Assembly: GCA_964631295.1 (NCBI GenBank)
Contig: CAZVXI010000096.1
Location: forward strand, 1 to 11,812
Origin: CAZVXI01 sp964631295
GTDB lineage: Bacteria; Planctomycetota; Phycisphaerae; Phycisphaerales; SM1A02
Reading direction: 5' to 3'
Length of the DNA stretch: 11,812 nucleotides
Part shown: positions 4,696-11,812 of the stretch, piece by piece
Layout: each line of letters starts with the position of its first letter
How positions within the stretch are numbered: position 1 is the first letter of the stretch
The notes under the pieces: model-generated
The model's input: only the letters and a program-made list of their open reading frames with translations
Told to the model about the DNA's origin: nothing
The model's database searches: none
Translations under genes and position numbers: made by a program

Positions 4696-5536
4696 CTCGA
4701 TCGAGCACATTGATCTCGCCTTTGCCGTCCTCAGTGCTGCCGAGCGTCACGACTGGCTCGTCGAATGCGTTGAACAGGACGAACGCTGGGCCGATGTCAC
4801 TCGCGGCAAGGGCGCTCATGCGATGGCCTTCAGAATCGAACAGGTACAGTTGCGCTTCATGTGCTTCCGAGGCAGTCATGGTGATCAGCGGCCGGCCACT
4901 CGGCGAGAATGTGTCGATCCGGCCATGTCCCGCGGTTGTCGCACCAAGCGTGACAAGCCGTGGGCCGGCGGCAGTGAACGTCTCGATCAACCCGCCGCCT
5001 GTCGCATCGCCGCCGATCGAGACGGACATGGTTCCACCTCGGCTCTCGGCAAGGAACCGCCCGTCCCCTTGTTCGCTCACGCCGATGTTGCATAACCCCT
5101 TGCCGGCAGTGTCTTCGATCGTAATCCAGCCCCGCTGGCCGTCCGTCCCGAGCGTGACGGCGGGCTTGTCTTTCGCGAAGATGGAGCACTCGCCCCCCCG
5201 CGCTGTTGCCCGCAGAGAGGCACCCGACGAGCCTGATCGCGACTCATTGACCATGATCGCACCCCCGTCGGCGGTGGCGCCGGCGATGACAATCGTCCGG
5301 CCGAAGTCATCGCGAATGCTCAGTGATCCGCCACGATCATTGGCTCCCAGCGCCATGACAACCGTCCCGTTCTCATCCACGAGGTTCACCCGCCCCGCGG
5401 TGATGGTTTGCTCATGAACGGCGGGCTCACCGGCATCCTGGCCCTGCGGGTCGGATTTCGCTGTCGAGATCATGCCGGCCCCGAACAGGGCACCGCCCAC
5501 AATCATTCCGGAGACAAACGAGCGATTGATGGTCAT
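4667..5536 (-). CDS. Exported beta-repeat (solenoid-like) protein, 289 aa
   Basis: Residues 1-27 (MTINR, then a hydrophobic SFVSGMIVGGALFGAGMISTA) are a signal peptide or N-terminal membrane anchor. From about residue 48 to the end I can lay out ten repeats of 21-24 residues, roughly G-x-I-x-V-x-D-x-x-G-x-x-V-x-x-L-G-A-x-x-x-G-G, for example AGRVNLVDENGTVVMALG and GEINVLDREKN at the two ends. The regular glycine and aliphatic spacing suggests a right-handed beta-helix or similar solenoid. There are few cysteines and no catalytic motif, so a structural or binding role at the cell surface or periplasm is inferred. GAGGAAA precedes the ATG at 5536; a longer open frame to 5797 lacks a signal sequence and looks non-coding. 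The last ten codons fall inside the terminator of the convergent gene. It is divergent from the ECF sigma operon. Confidence 0.85.
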   Translation of the reverse strand: MTINRSFVSGMIVGGALFGAGMISTAKSDPQGQDAGEPAVHEQTITAGRVNLVDENGTVVMALGANDRGGSLSIRDDFGRTIVIAGATADGGAIMVNESRSGSSGASLRATARGGECSIFAKDKPAVTLGTDGQRGWITIEDTAGKGLCNIGVSEQGDGRFLAESRGGTMSVSIGGDATGGGLIETFTAAGPRLVTLGATTAGHGRIDTFSPSGRPLITMTASEAHEAQLYLFDSEGHRMSALAASDIGPAFVLFNAFDEPVVTLGSTEDGKGEINVLDREKNGRRIAP

Positions 5537-5887
5537 GGCTGTGTTTCCTCGCCGGTTTCCCGGGCTGTCTGAGTGAGCAGGAGGATAGGAACCCAGCGCC
5601 GCCGCCACAAAACGACAAGCGGCCGGGGTCAGCCGGCCACGGGTCGTTGGGGATTGGATGATCGTGCAGAAGGGTGGAGTGTCGTTCCACATGTCAGCAC
5701 ACCCGACAGTTCGGATGACCACGCCTCGCTGTTGAGCGCAAGTCCGCAAAAAGTGTGAATCTTGTTCCATGGGCCGAGTCCTTCCCCTGGTTCGCAACGA
5801 TTCTGGGCAGACAGTGGCTAAGAAACCGCCAGCCGGGCCGTTGAACTACATGGGCGGCGACATCTGCCAACACACCGAGGATCTCAA
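5537..5887. other. 351-bp divergent intergenic region
   Basis: This region separates the exported repeat protein (minus) from the ECF sigma operon (plus) and must hold both promoters. I find no convincing -35/-10 pair on either strand and no clear ECF-type GAAC...CGTC pair. GAGGAT at 5877-5882 is the Shine-Dalgarno sequence of the sigma gene. The only marked structure is the hairpin at 5611-5648. Confidence 0.7.
5611..5648 (-). other. Two-part leader hairpin upstream of the exported repeat protein
   Basis: AACGAC (5611-5616) pairs with GTCGTT (5643-5648), and after a 4x4 internal loop GGCCGG (5621-5626) pairs with CCGGCC (5633-5638) around a 6-nt loop. On the minus strand the stem ends in CGTTTTG, a weak U-run, about 75 nt before the ATG at 5536. 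It could be an attenuator-like or mRNA-stabilising leader element. It could also terminate stray transcription. Confidence 0.45.
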
Positions 5888-6481
5888 GTGCCCGAACACG
5901 AAACGAATCCCCCGATGGCCGAAGCCGCCCACTGGGTGCGACAGATCGTCAGCAAGTACGAGCGGCCGCTGATGCGCTACGCCACCGGTCAACTGGGCGG
6001 CGACATCGAAACCGCTCGCGAGGTCGTGCAGGACACGTTCCTCAAGCTCTGGCAGGCAGATCGCGGGGAGATTGCTGATCGCATCGCTCCCTGGCTGTAC
6101 ACAGTCTGCCGCAATCGCGCGTTCGACGTTCGACGAAAGGAGAGGCGCATGTCCACACTCGGAGAAACCGCGTCACGCACTGTCGATGAGGCCACCAAGC
6201 CGCAGCGGCACAGCGACGTCCCGATGACCGAAATCGGTGATGCCATGACCGAACAGCATGACCGCATCCAACAGGCGATGCAACAACTCAACGAGCGTCA
6301 GCGCGATGCACTGCGGCTCAAGTTTCAGGGCGGACTGAGCTATCGGGAGATTGCCGAGGTGCTCGACATAACCGTCAACCACGTCGGCGTGCTCATCCAC
6401 AACGCCATAAAGAACATCCAGACACAGTTGTCAGCCGAAGGCGAGCAAAGGATCGGCTCCAACGCGACCGCCACAAGGTGA
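5888..6481 (+). CDS. ECF-type RNA polymerase sigma factor (sigma-70 family), 197 aa
   Basis: A cytosolic alternative sigma factor with regions sigma2 and sigma4 only. Sigma2 covers about 22-88, with DIETAREVVQDTFLKLWQ (39-56) and IAPWLYTVCRNRAFDVRRKERR (66-87) as the core-binding and -10-recognition helices. A polar linker (89-125) follows, then sigma4 (127-182): MQQLNERQRDALRLKFQGGLSYREIAEVLDI and the recognition helix TVNHVGVLIHNAIKNI. The start is GTG at 5888, supported by GAGGAT five bases upstream; an in-frame ATG at 5915 has none. The next gene begins three bases after this stop codon and its AAGGTG ribosome site overlaps the stop, so the two are translationally coupled. That partner has the form of an anti-sigma factor, so this sigma is presumably held at the membrane until a signal arrives. 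Confidence 0.95.
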   Translation: MPEHETNPPMAEAAHWVRQIVSKYERPLMRYATGQLGGDIETAREVVQDTFLKLWQADRGEIADRIAPWLYTVCRNRAFDVRRKERRMSTLGETASRTVDEATKPQRHSDVPMTEIGDAMTEQHDRIQQAMQQLNERQRDALRLKFQGGLSYREIAEVLDITVNHVGVLIHNAIKNIQTQLSAEGEQRIGSNATATR

Positions 6482-6484
6482 CCC

Positions 6485-8911
6485 ATGAACACCCACAACG
6501 ACAACGACAACATCAACTCGAATCCAAGCGAGCCCATCACCATGGACTTTGAAGCCAGACTCACTGCCTACGCACTCGGTGAACTTGAAGAAGCCGATGC
6601 GCGTGAGATTGAACAGCGGCTGGAGACAGACGACGCAGCACGCGCAACGCTCGAATCGCTGCGCGGCACAGCCGTCACGCTCAGTCAGCACTTCCAGCAG
6701 GGCGAGGCACCGACGCTCACTGATGCCCAGCGCGAAAGTGTCAACACCGGCAGTGCCGGAGCTTCAGTTTCCGAACCGTCATACGCCGGCAATGGCAACC
6801 ACTCGTCGGTGATCTTCACATTCGCGCGTGTCGGCGGCGGCCTGGCTGCTGCGGCTGCGCTCGCGCTCACGGCGGTTGCCGGCTGGTGGTTCTTCGCACC
6901 GGATCAGGAAACCGGCAACTCATCAGTGGCGACAGAGAAGAACGGACTGTCGGAAGGCGCTGCCGTGACCAGTCGTGACCACGCAATCGATGCAAGCACC
7001 CGGTCCCTTCCTTTGGAACGAATGCCAGCGGCCGGTGCTGATACATCTACCTCGGTTGACTCGCCCATGAAGCAGGCACAGGCACTTGCAAAGCTGGGAG
7101 GACCGACCAGTCCGCCACCACCATCTGCAGCCGGCTATCGGAACGACGAACGTCTTCGCGCAGAACTGTATTATGTTGCCCCCAGCGACCAGTTGGCTGT
7201 CGCGGGAGGTGACTTCCAACCGAACGCCGAAGCGAAACAGTCGCGCGTGCATGTCTTCGAGGCTGAAGATGATCAGATGGCTGCCGCTGACGAGCCGCGC
7301 GAGTTCAACCGCGAGGAATACAACCGCATTGTCGACAATCCGTTCATCATCCCGAGGGGTGAATCAGCGCTTTCCACTTTTTCCATCGATGTCGACACCG
7401 CATCTTACGCAAACGTGCGGCGATATCTGAACAGTGGCGCGCTTCCGCCCCCTGATGCTGTCCGCATTGAGGAACTGGTTAACTACTTCAACTACGACTA
7501 CAAAGCGCCCACCGAATCCGAAGCCCATCCGTTCTCGGTTGATGTTGCGGCCATGCCCGCGCCGTGGAAACCGGACCACCGTCTCGTGCGCATTGGCCTC
7601 AAAGGTCGCGAAATCGACATGCACACGCGGCCTGCCACGAACCTCGTGTTCCTGCTCGATGTCTCCGGGTCAATGAACCGCCCGGACAAACTCCCGCTGC
7701 TCAAGCAGTCGTTCAAGATGCTTATCGACAACTTGCATGGCGATGACCGTGTCGCGATCGTCGTCTATGCTGGCGCATCAGGTCTTGTGTTACCTTCCAC
7801 ATATTGCACTGAGAAGGACAAGATCATGGCCGCAATCGATCGTTTGCAGGCTGGCGGCTCGACCAATGGCGGCGCTGGCATCGAACTGGCGTACAAGATC
7901 GCAACGGAAAACTTTATCGACGGCGGCGTCAACCGCGTGATCCTCGCCACCGATGGCGACTTCAATGTTGGCGTGAGTTCCGAAGCAGACCTCGTGCGTC
8001 TCATCGAAGACGAACGAAAGAGCGGGGTATATCTGAGTGTCCTCGGTTTCGGAACGGGAAACTACCAGGATGCAAAGATGGAAGAACTCTCCAACAAAGG
8101 CAACGGCAACGCTGCCTACATTGACAGCGAACGCGAGGCACGCAAGGCGCTGGTTGAACAGATGAGCGGGACGCTGGTGACCATTGCGAAAGATGTAAAG
8201 ATACAAGTCGAGTTCAATCCCGCGCATGTGCAGGCATATCGCCTGATCGGCTACGAGAATCGCATGCTCGCAGCCGAGGACTTCAACGACGACACCAAGG
8301 ATGCCGGAGAGATTGGTGCGGGCCTGACGGTCACAGCCTTGTATGAAGTTGTCCCCCCGGGTGTGGACATGAATCTGCCCAGCGTTGACCCACTGAAGTA
8401 TCAGTCAAATGAGAACGATGCCGAGCAAGAAGCAGCGACTGCGGATGCAGAGCCATCACCTGAAATGCTGACAGTGAAGCTGCGCTACAAGACGCCTGAA
8501 ACACCGGAAGGCGGACAAAGCATCTACCTCGACAAGCCGTTTGTCGATCCGGGGATGTCGATGAATGAAGCCTCGGCTGATCTGAAGTTTGCAAGCGCTG
8601 TTGCGGGCACCGGCATGATCCTGCGTCGTTCCCCGTATCGCGGCGATGCCACGCTGGATGTACTGCTTGATCTTGCAGAGCAGGCAGCGGGCGAAGACAC
8701 GGGTGGCTATCGCGGCGAGTTTATCATGATGATGCGCAAGGCATCGGAACTGCTGCCTTCGGAGCTGACGATCTCATCATCAGCGGATGAGCCTCGCGAA
8801 ACGCCGACGGCTGAGTCCGAGCGTCCGGCAGATGCGAAGAACAACCCGTCGGGCGATGCTGTCAAGCCAATGTCATCAACATCCGGAAACGGTGGGGGAG
8901 GCGGCCACTGA
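6485..8911 (+). CDS. Transmembrane anti-sigma factor fused to a YfbK-type von Willebrand A domain, 808 aa
   Basis: Residues 21-72 (MDFEARLTAYALGELEEADAREIEQRLE...) form a short helical anti-sigma-like domain without the Cys/His of zinc anti-sigma factors. One membrane helix follows (about 113-138, ...GLAAAAALALTAVAGWWFFA), then a low-complexity linker to about 270. Residues 275-370 are the YfbK N-terminal vWF_A module (EEYNRIVDNPFIIPRGESALSTFSIDVDTASYANVRRYLN). A VWA domain spans 385-560 with an intact MIDAS: DVSGS (D392, S394, S396), T460, D490. Residues about 568-760 match DUF3520, and the tail is glycine-rich (GNGGGGGH). Predicted topology puts the anti-sigma domain in the cytoplasm and the vWA part outside. 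It is coupled to the ECF sigma gene with a 3-bp gap and ends at the tandem hairpins at 8933-8995. Roles of the outer domain (ligand or protein sensing) are inferred. Confidence 0.92.
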   Translation: MNTHNDNDNINSNPSEPITMDFEARLTAYALGELEEADAREIEQRLETDDAARATLESLRGTAVTLSQHFQQGEAPTLTDAQRESVNTGSAGASVSEPSYAGNGNHSSVIFTFARVGGGLAAAAALALTAVAGWWFFAPDQETGNSSVATEKNGLSEGAAVTSRDHAIDASTRSLPLERMPAAGADTSTSVDSPMKQAQALAKLGGPTSPPPPSAAGYRNDERLRAELYYVAPSDQLAVAGGDFQPNAEAKQSRVHVFEAEDDQMAAADEPREFNREEYNRIVDNPFIIPRGESALSTFSIDVDTASYANVRRYLNSGALPPPDAVRIEELVNYFNYDYKAPTESEAHPFSVDVAAMPAPWKPDHRLVRIGLKGREIDMHTRPATNLVFLLDVSGSMNRPDKLPLLKQSFKMLIDNLHGDDRVAIVVYAGASGLVLPSTYCTEKDKIMAAIDRLQAGGSTNGGAGIELAYKIATENFIDGGVNRVILATDGDFNVGVSSEADLVRLIEDERKSGVYLSVLGFGTGNYQDAKMEELSNKGNGNAAYIDSEREARKALVEQMSGTLVTIAKDVKIQVEFNPAHVQAYRLIGYENRMLAAEDFNDDTKDAGEIGAGLTVTALYEVVPPGVDMNLPSVDPLKYQSNENDAEQEAATADAEPSPEMLTVKLRYKTPETPEGGQSIYLDKPFVDPGMSMNEASADLKFASAVAGTGMILRRSPYRGDATLDVLLDLAEQAAGEDTGGYRGEFIMMMRKASELLPSELTISSSADEPRETPTAESERPADAKNNPSGDAVKPMSSTSGNGGGGGH

Positions 8912-8932
8912 TCGCCAACAACCAGATCGAAG

Positions 8933-8959
8933 CAGCGATGCACCTCGCCAGCATCGCTG
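8933..8959 (+). other. 9-bp perfect hairpin preceding the terminator
   Basis: CAGCGATGC (8933-8941) pairs with GCATCGCTG (8951-8959) around a 9-nt loop, five bases before the terminator stem at 8965. It has no T-tract of its own. Together the two hairpins make a robust 3' end for the sigma/anti-sigma mRNA. Confidence 0.6.
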
Positions 8960-8964
8960 ACTTG

Positions 8965-8995
8965 CGCGGCGTCTCGGGGACGCCGCGTTTTTTTT
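8965..8995 (+). terminator. Intrinsic terminator of the ECF sigma/anti-sigma operon
   Basis: CGCGGCGTC (8965-8973) and GACGCCGCG (8979-8987) form a perfect 9-bp stem with a 5-nt loop, followed by eight T (8988-8995). It lies 53 bp after the stop of the anti-sigma fusion gene and before the SRAP gene, so the two operons are separated. Confidence 0.93.
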
Positions 8996-9074
8996 ATCAC
9001 AGCTGCAATACCGCGTGCAGAGAGGGGCTGCGAGAACGCAGCTTGCGGCATTGCATCTCGCCTATCGTTCATAC

Positions 9075-9812
9075 ATGTGCGGTCGATATGCCATCGGGGC
9101 GTTGCCTGAGGAAATCTTCGCAAAACTGCGAGTGGACATGCCCGCGCAGTTCCAACAGCGATTCAATGTTGCGCCAACGCAGGCAGCGCCGATTGTCCGA
9201 AGAGGGCGCGATGGCGCGCTCGTCTGCCGTGATCATCGCTGGGGACTCGTGCCGTTCTGGACCGATGATCCAAGCATCGGCAATCGACTGATCAATGCAC
9301 GCAGCGAGTCCGCCGCGAGAAAGCCTGCCTTCAAGGACGCATTCATCCGCCGCCGCTGCATCGTGCCAAGCACGGGCTTTTACGAGTGGAAGCAGATTGG
9401 GAACGTGAAACAGCCGTTTCTCGTCAGCCGTCGGGACAACGAACCATACGTGTACGCCGGGCTGTGGGAGCGATGGAAGCAATCGGACGCCGATCGCGAT
9501 GACCCGCCGTTGCTGACATACACGATCCTCACCTGCACGCCGAGTGCATCGATTGCGGCGTTGCATGATCGCATGCCGGCGATGCTGACTGATGAAGATA
9601 CGATTCACGCCTGGCTCGATCCTGAACAGCACGATGTGGATGCGTTGCAGAAGCTGCTCAAGTCAGCACCTGATGATCTGCTCGAGGTGCATCCGGTCAG
9701 TCGTCGAGTCAACAAGCCGGAGAACGATGATCCATCGCTGATTGAGCCGATCCCTGTGACGCAGTTGCCGGGCGACTCGCCCCCGGAGGATGAACCGACT
9801 CTGTTTGGCTGA
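9075..9812 (+). CDS. yedK: SRAP-family abasic-site DNA-protein crosslinking protein (YedK/HMCES)
   Basis: A 245-aa cytosolic DNA-repair protein. Family members expose Cys2 after loss of the initiator Met and form a thiazolidine crosslink with abasic sites in single-stranded DNA. MCGRY begins at the ATG at 9075, which fixes the start since Cys must be residue 2; upstream in-frame codons to 9015 would bury it. Conserved parts seen: RFNVAPTQ (29-36), WGLVPFW (56-62), NARSES with N75, RCIVPSTGFYEWK with the catalytic Glu104, TCTPSASIAALHDRMP with His164. Length fits the family. The C-terminus (about 215-245) is acidic and proline-rich and ends PTLFG. It follows a terminator, so it needs its own promoter, but I see no obvious SOS box. 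Mfd lies 111 bp downstream, consistent with a small repair cluster. Confidence 0.95.
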   Translation: MCGRYAIGALPEEIFAKLRVDMPAQFQQRFNVAPTQAAPIVRRGRDGALVCRDHRWGLVPFWTDDPSIGNRLINARSESAARKPAFKDAFIRRRCIVPSTGFYEWKQIGNVKQPFLVSRRDNEPYVYAGLWERWKQSDADRDDPPLLTYTILTCTPSASIAALHDRMPAMLTDEDTIHAWLDPEQHDVDALQKLLKSAPDDLLEVHPVSRRVNKPENDDPSLIEPIPVTQLPGDSPPEDEPTLFG

Positions 9813-9838
9813 CCCGCACGTCGGGGAAGGTCGCTACG

Positions 9839-9949
9839 ATGTCTGCACGCATCGCAGCGCTGGCCACCGGAGTGTGTATTCCGGCCGGTCGATGCTGCGC
9901 GTTTTGCTTCGACCACGCTGATAATGACCACGCAGGCACCTCCAACTGA
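9839..9949 (+). CDS. Possible leader ORF, 36 aa, overlapping the mfd start
   Basis: An ATG at 9839 with a good Shine-Dalgarno run (GGGGAAGG at 9823-9830, eight bases away) opens 36 codons that end at 9947-9949, 26 bp into mfd in another frame. The peptide (beginning MSARIAALATGVCIPAG) has a cysteine cluster RCCAFC. The mfd ATG at 9924 has no Shine-Dalgarno sequence, so ribosomes ending on the leader could reinitiate there. No homolog is recalled; the ORF may be chance. Confidence 0.3.
   Translation: MSARIAALATGVCIPAGRCCAFCFDHADNDHAGTSN
9867..9907 (+). other. Two small inverted repeats just upstream of mfd
   Basis: CCGGA (9867-9871) pairs with TCCGG (9880-9884), and a few bases later GGTCGA with TCGACC brackets a 16-nt loop ending about 16 bases before the mfd start. 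There is no T-tract long enough for a terminator (only GTTTTG in the loop), so SRAP and mfd may be cotranscribed. Structure near the start codon may limit mfd translation. Confidence 0.3.
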
Positions 9950-11812
9950 TATCGACCAGATTGCCGCGAGCGACGCGGTAGCCGCGTTGTGCGAGTGCGT
10001 TGCGGTTGGCGGTATCGTCGATGCCATCGGCATGCAGGGATCGAGCGGTGTCCTCACGTCGGCGGCTCTGCGCCGCATCACTGAGCGCCCACTGCTGCTT
10101 GTAACGGCGCACCTCGATGATGCGGATGAAGCGATCGATGAGTTGATGCCTCGCGGGATTGAAGCGGTGCGTTTCCCAGCGATGGAACTCGTCGTCGGCC
10201 AGACAACCGTGAGCCCCGACCTTGTTGCAGAACGCATCGCCATTGCGCAGCGACTCACCCATGGTAATCCGCCAGCAGTAATTGTCGCGCCCATCCAGGC
10301 GCTCATGCAGGGCATCCCGGGTGAGGAAGCCATGGGCAGAGTCATGCGCGTTGTGAAGCCGGGCGATCGGATTGATCCGACCGAACTCGCCGCCTGGCTC
10401 GGAGAGAGCGGCTATGCCCGCGTTCCCGCGATTGACTCGCCGGGCGAGTTTGCGATTCGCGGCGGAATTGTTGATGTCTTCACGCCCGGTGGCCTTGCGG
10501 TGCGCATCGACCTCTTCGGCGACGAGATTGATGCGCTCAATGAGATTGACCTCGACACGATGGGCTCTGATCGTCGTCTGGAATCCGCGCAGATTGTCGG
10601 CGCATCGCTGGACCAGTTGCAGTCTGACACGGGCAAGCAGTTGCTGACCGCCACGCTGCCCGAGAAGACTGTTGCTGTACTGCTGGATTTGCGCGAGATT
10701 ACGGAGCAGGCGCGCAGTTACTTTGATCGTGCGCGCGAGACAGGTGGGTTGTTCGGCCCACCGGCCGTGTTTCAATCGCTTGGTGAACGATGCCATGCGA
10801 CCATCCAGTTCGCGCCGCATGGCGATGATCGATCGGACTCAGTTAGTCTACATGTGTCGCCTCTCCCGTTGTTTGATGAGAACGTCGGGAAGGCGGTTGA
10901 TGAACTACTGGAGCTGTCGCGCTCGCACGAGACGGTGGTGTATTGCAATACGCCAGGCGAGTCGCAGCGAGTTCGCGAGTTGCTGGAGGAGCACGCAGCA
11001 GCGTATGCGATTACGATTTGTGAGCAGTACCTGCATCGCGGTTTTATCTGGCCGCCCACGGAGGTGAGTCCGGGAAGCTCTGGGGATGGAGAAAGACCTG
11101 CCGATGGCCTCGCACTTGTGCCATATCATGAGTTGCTGCACCGCTATCAGACCCGACGCCGCGTTCGTCGCATCGCATCGTCACGCGCGATGGATACGTT
11201 TGTTGATCTTGAACCGGGTGATTATGTCGTGCATCGTGACCATGGTGTGGCTCGGTACATGGGCATGCGCACGATGCAACTCAAGGATACGGATGCGGAT
11301 GAGGAATACCTGACGCTTGAGTTTGCAAAGAATGCCAAGCTGCATGTGCCGGCCGCGCAGCTGCACCTTGTTCAGAAGTACATTGGTGCGTTTCGTGGCG
11401 AACCGGAACTCGCGACACTCGGCGGAAAGAAATGGAAGAAACAGAAGGAGAGGGTTCGCGAGGCAGTCAAGGACCTTGCGGCAGAGATGCTGCGCATCCA
11501 GGCGGCGCGCGAGGCCATGCCGGGTATTCGCTATCCCGCGGATACTGCGTGGCTACAGGAGTTCGAGGCATCGTTTCCCTATGAGGAAACAGATGATCAA
11601 CTTGCGGCCATTGAGGCGGTGAAGGCCGACATGACCAGCCCCCGCCTGATGGATCGTCTGATATGCGGTGATGTTGGTTTCGGCAAGACCGAAATCGCGA
11701 TCCGTGCTGCGTTCAAAGCTGTCGAATATGGCAAGCAGGCAGCGGTGCTCGTACCGACGACCGTGCTGGCGGAACAGCATGAACGGACATTTCACGATCG
11801 ATTTGCCGACTA
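9924..11812 (+). CDS. mfd: Transcription-repair coupling factor Mfd, N-terminal 629 codons (partial)
   Basis: The frame from ATG 9924 stays open to the window edge; about half of the usual roughly 1150-residue protein is present. Mfd removes RNA polymerase stalled at lesions and recruits UvrA/B. The UvrB-like N-terminal part includes GEFAIRGGIVDVFTPG (174-189). The RNA-polymerase-interacting domain starts about residue 426 (LEPGDYVVHRDHGVARYMGM) and includes the LEFAKNAKLHVPAAQLHLVQKY stretch. A basic linker GGKKWKKQKERVREAVKDLAAEML precedes the translocase: Q-motif area FPYEETDDQ (551-559), Walker A GDVGFGKT (582-589), motif Ia VLVPTTVLAEQH (608-619). The Walker B box, the TRG motif and the UvrA-masking C-terminus lie beyond the window. 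There is no Shine-Dalgarno sequence before the chosen ATG. No frameshift is seen in the part shown. Confidence 0.97.
   Translation, partial: MTTQAPPTDIDQIAASDAVAALCECVAVGGIVDAIGMQGSSGVLTSAALRRITERPLLLVTAHLDDADEAIDELMPRGIEAVRFPAMELVVGQTTVSPDLVAERIAIAQRLTHGNPPAVIVAPIQALMQGIPGEEAMGRVMRVVKPGDRIDPTELAAWLGESGYARVPAIDSPGEFAIRGGIVDVFTPGGLAVRIDLFGDEIDALNEIDLDTMGSDRRLESAQIVGASLDQLQSDTGKQLLTATLPEKTVAVLLDLREITEQARSYFDRARETGGLFGPPAVFQSLGERCHATIQFAPHGDDRSDSVSLHVSPLPLFDENVGKAVDELLELSRSHETVVYCNTPGESQRVRELLEEHAAAYAITICEQYLHRGFIWPPTEVSPGSSGDGERPADGLALVPYHELLHRYQTRRRVRRIASSRAMDTFVDLEPGDYVVHRDHGVARYMGMRTMQLKDTDADEEYLTLEFAKNAKLHVPAAQLHLVQKYIGAFRGEPELATLGGKKWKKQKERVREAVKDLAAEMLRIQAAREAMPGIRYPADTAWLQEFEASFPYEETDDQLAAIEAVKADMTSPRLMDRLICGDVGFGKTEIAIRAAFKAVEYGKQAAVLVPTTVLAEQHERTFHDRFAD

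Noticed and set aside
4710..5417. 235-aa plus-strand open frame opposite the exported repeat protein
   Set aside because: Proline/serine-rich mirror of the glycine/valine repeats; an antisense artefact in GC-rich DNA.
5537..5797. 87-residue N-terminal extension of the exported repeat protein
   Set aside because: It would bury the signal segment; a good RBS (GAGGAAA) sits before the ATG at 5536, and the extension has no protein-like pattern.
5814..5829. GG-N10-GC spacing upstream of the ECF sigma gene
   Set aside because: Only the invariant dinucleotides and TGGC fit; the -12 half is CCGC and ECF operons are not normally sigma-54 driven.
8996..9074. LexA/SOS box before the SRAP gene
   Set aside because: A GAAC and a GTTC are present but separated by far more than any known LexA spacing.
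9834..10820. 328-aa minus-strand open frame (and a 246-aa one at 9605-10345)
   Set aside because: Both lie opposite SRAP/mfd, where the plus frame shows unmistakable Mfd motifs continuing to the window edge.

Overview
The window looks like chromosomal DNA from a GC-rich Planctomycetota bacterium, most likely of the Phycisphaerae. This is inferred from gene content, not from a marker gene: an ECF sigma factor coupled to an anti-sigma/von Willebrand A fusion, a DUF3553-type protein, a YmdB-family phosphodiesterase, a secreted short-repeat protein, an SRAP protein and Mfd. I see no rRNA, tRNA, transposase, CRISPR array or phage gene.

Layout. Positions 1-179 are the edge of a 70-bp tandem repeat array. 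Positions 244-3159 hold three minus-strand genes, read right to left: a YmdB-like metallophosphoesterase, a sigma-54 activator (bEBP) with no sensory domain, and a 180-aa protein resembling a degenerate receiver. Between the last two lies a full consensus sigma-54 promoter with a cluster of palindromic half-sites about 120-210 bp upstream of its predicted start. Positions 3442-4588 carry two plus-strand genes, a DUF3553-like protein and a small coiled-coil protein, ending at a strong terminator. That terminator's hairpin lies inside the last codons of a convergent gene (4667-5536, minus) for an exported protein built of about ten 22-24-residue beta repeats. Positions 5888-8911 are a tight two-gene operon for an ECF sigma factor and its transmembrane anti-sigma factor fused to a YfbK-type vWA domain, closed by a tandem hairpin terminator. 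Positions 9075 to the right edge hold two DNA-repair genes, an SRAP/YedK abasic-site crosslinking protein and the N-terminal 629 codons of the transcription-repair coupling factor Mfd, with a possible overlapping leader ORF between them.

How they fit together. Two self-contained regulatory circuits stand out. One is a bEBP without an input domain, next to a matching sigma-54 promoter that would drive a single receiver-like protein, a candidate trans-acting partner. The other is an ECF sigma/anti-sigma pair whose sensor is an extracytoplasmic metal-binding vWA module. The SRAP-Mfd pair forms a small repair neighbourhood. The first circuit is the best candidate for an undescribed local system. 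Everything said about its wiring is inference from sequence motifs.
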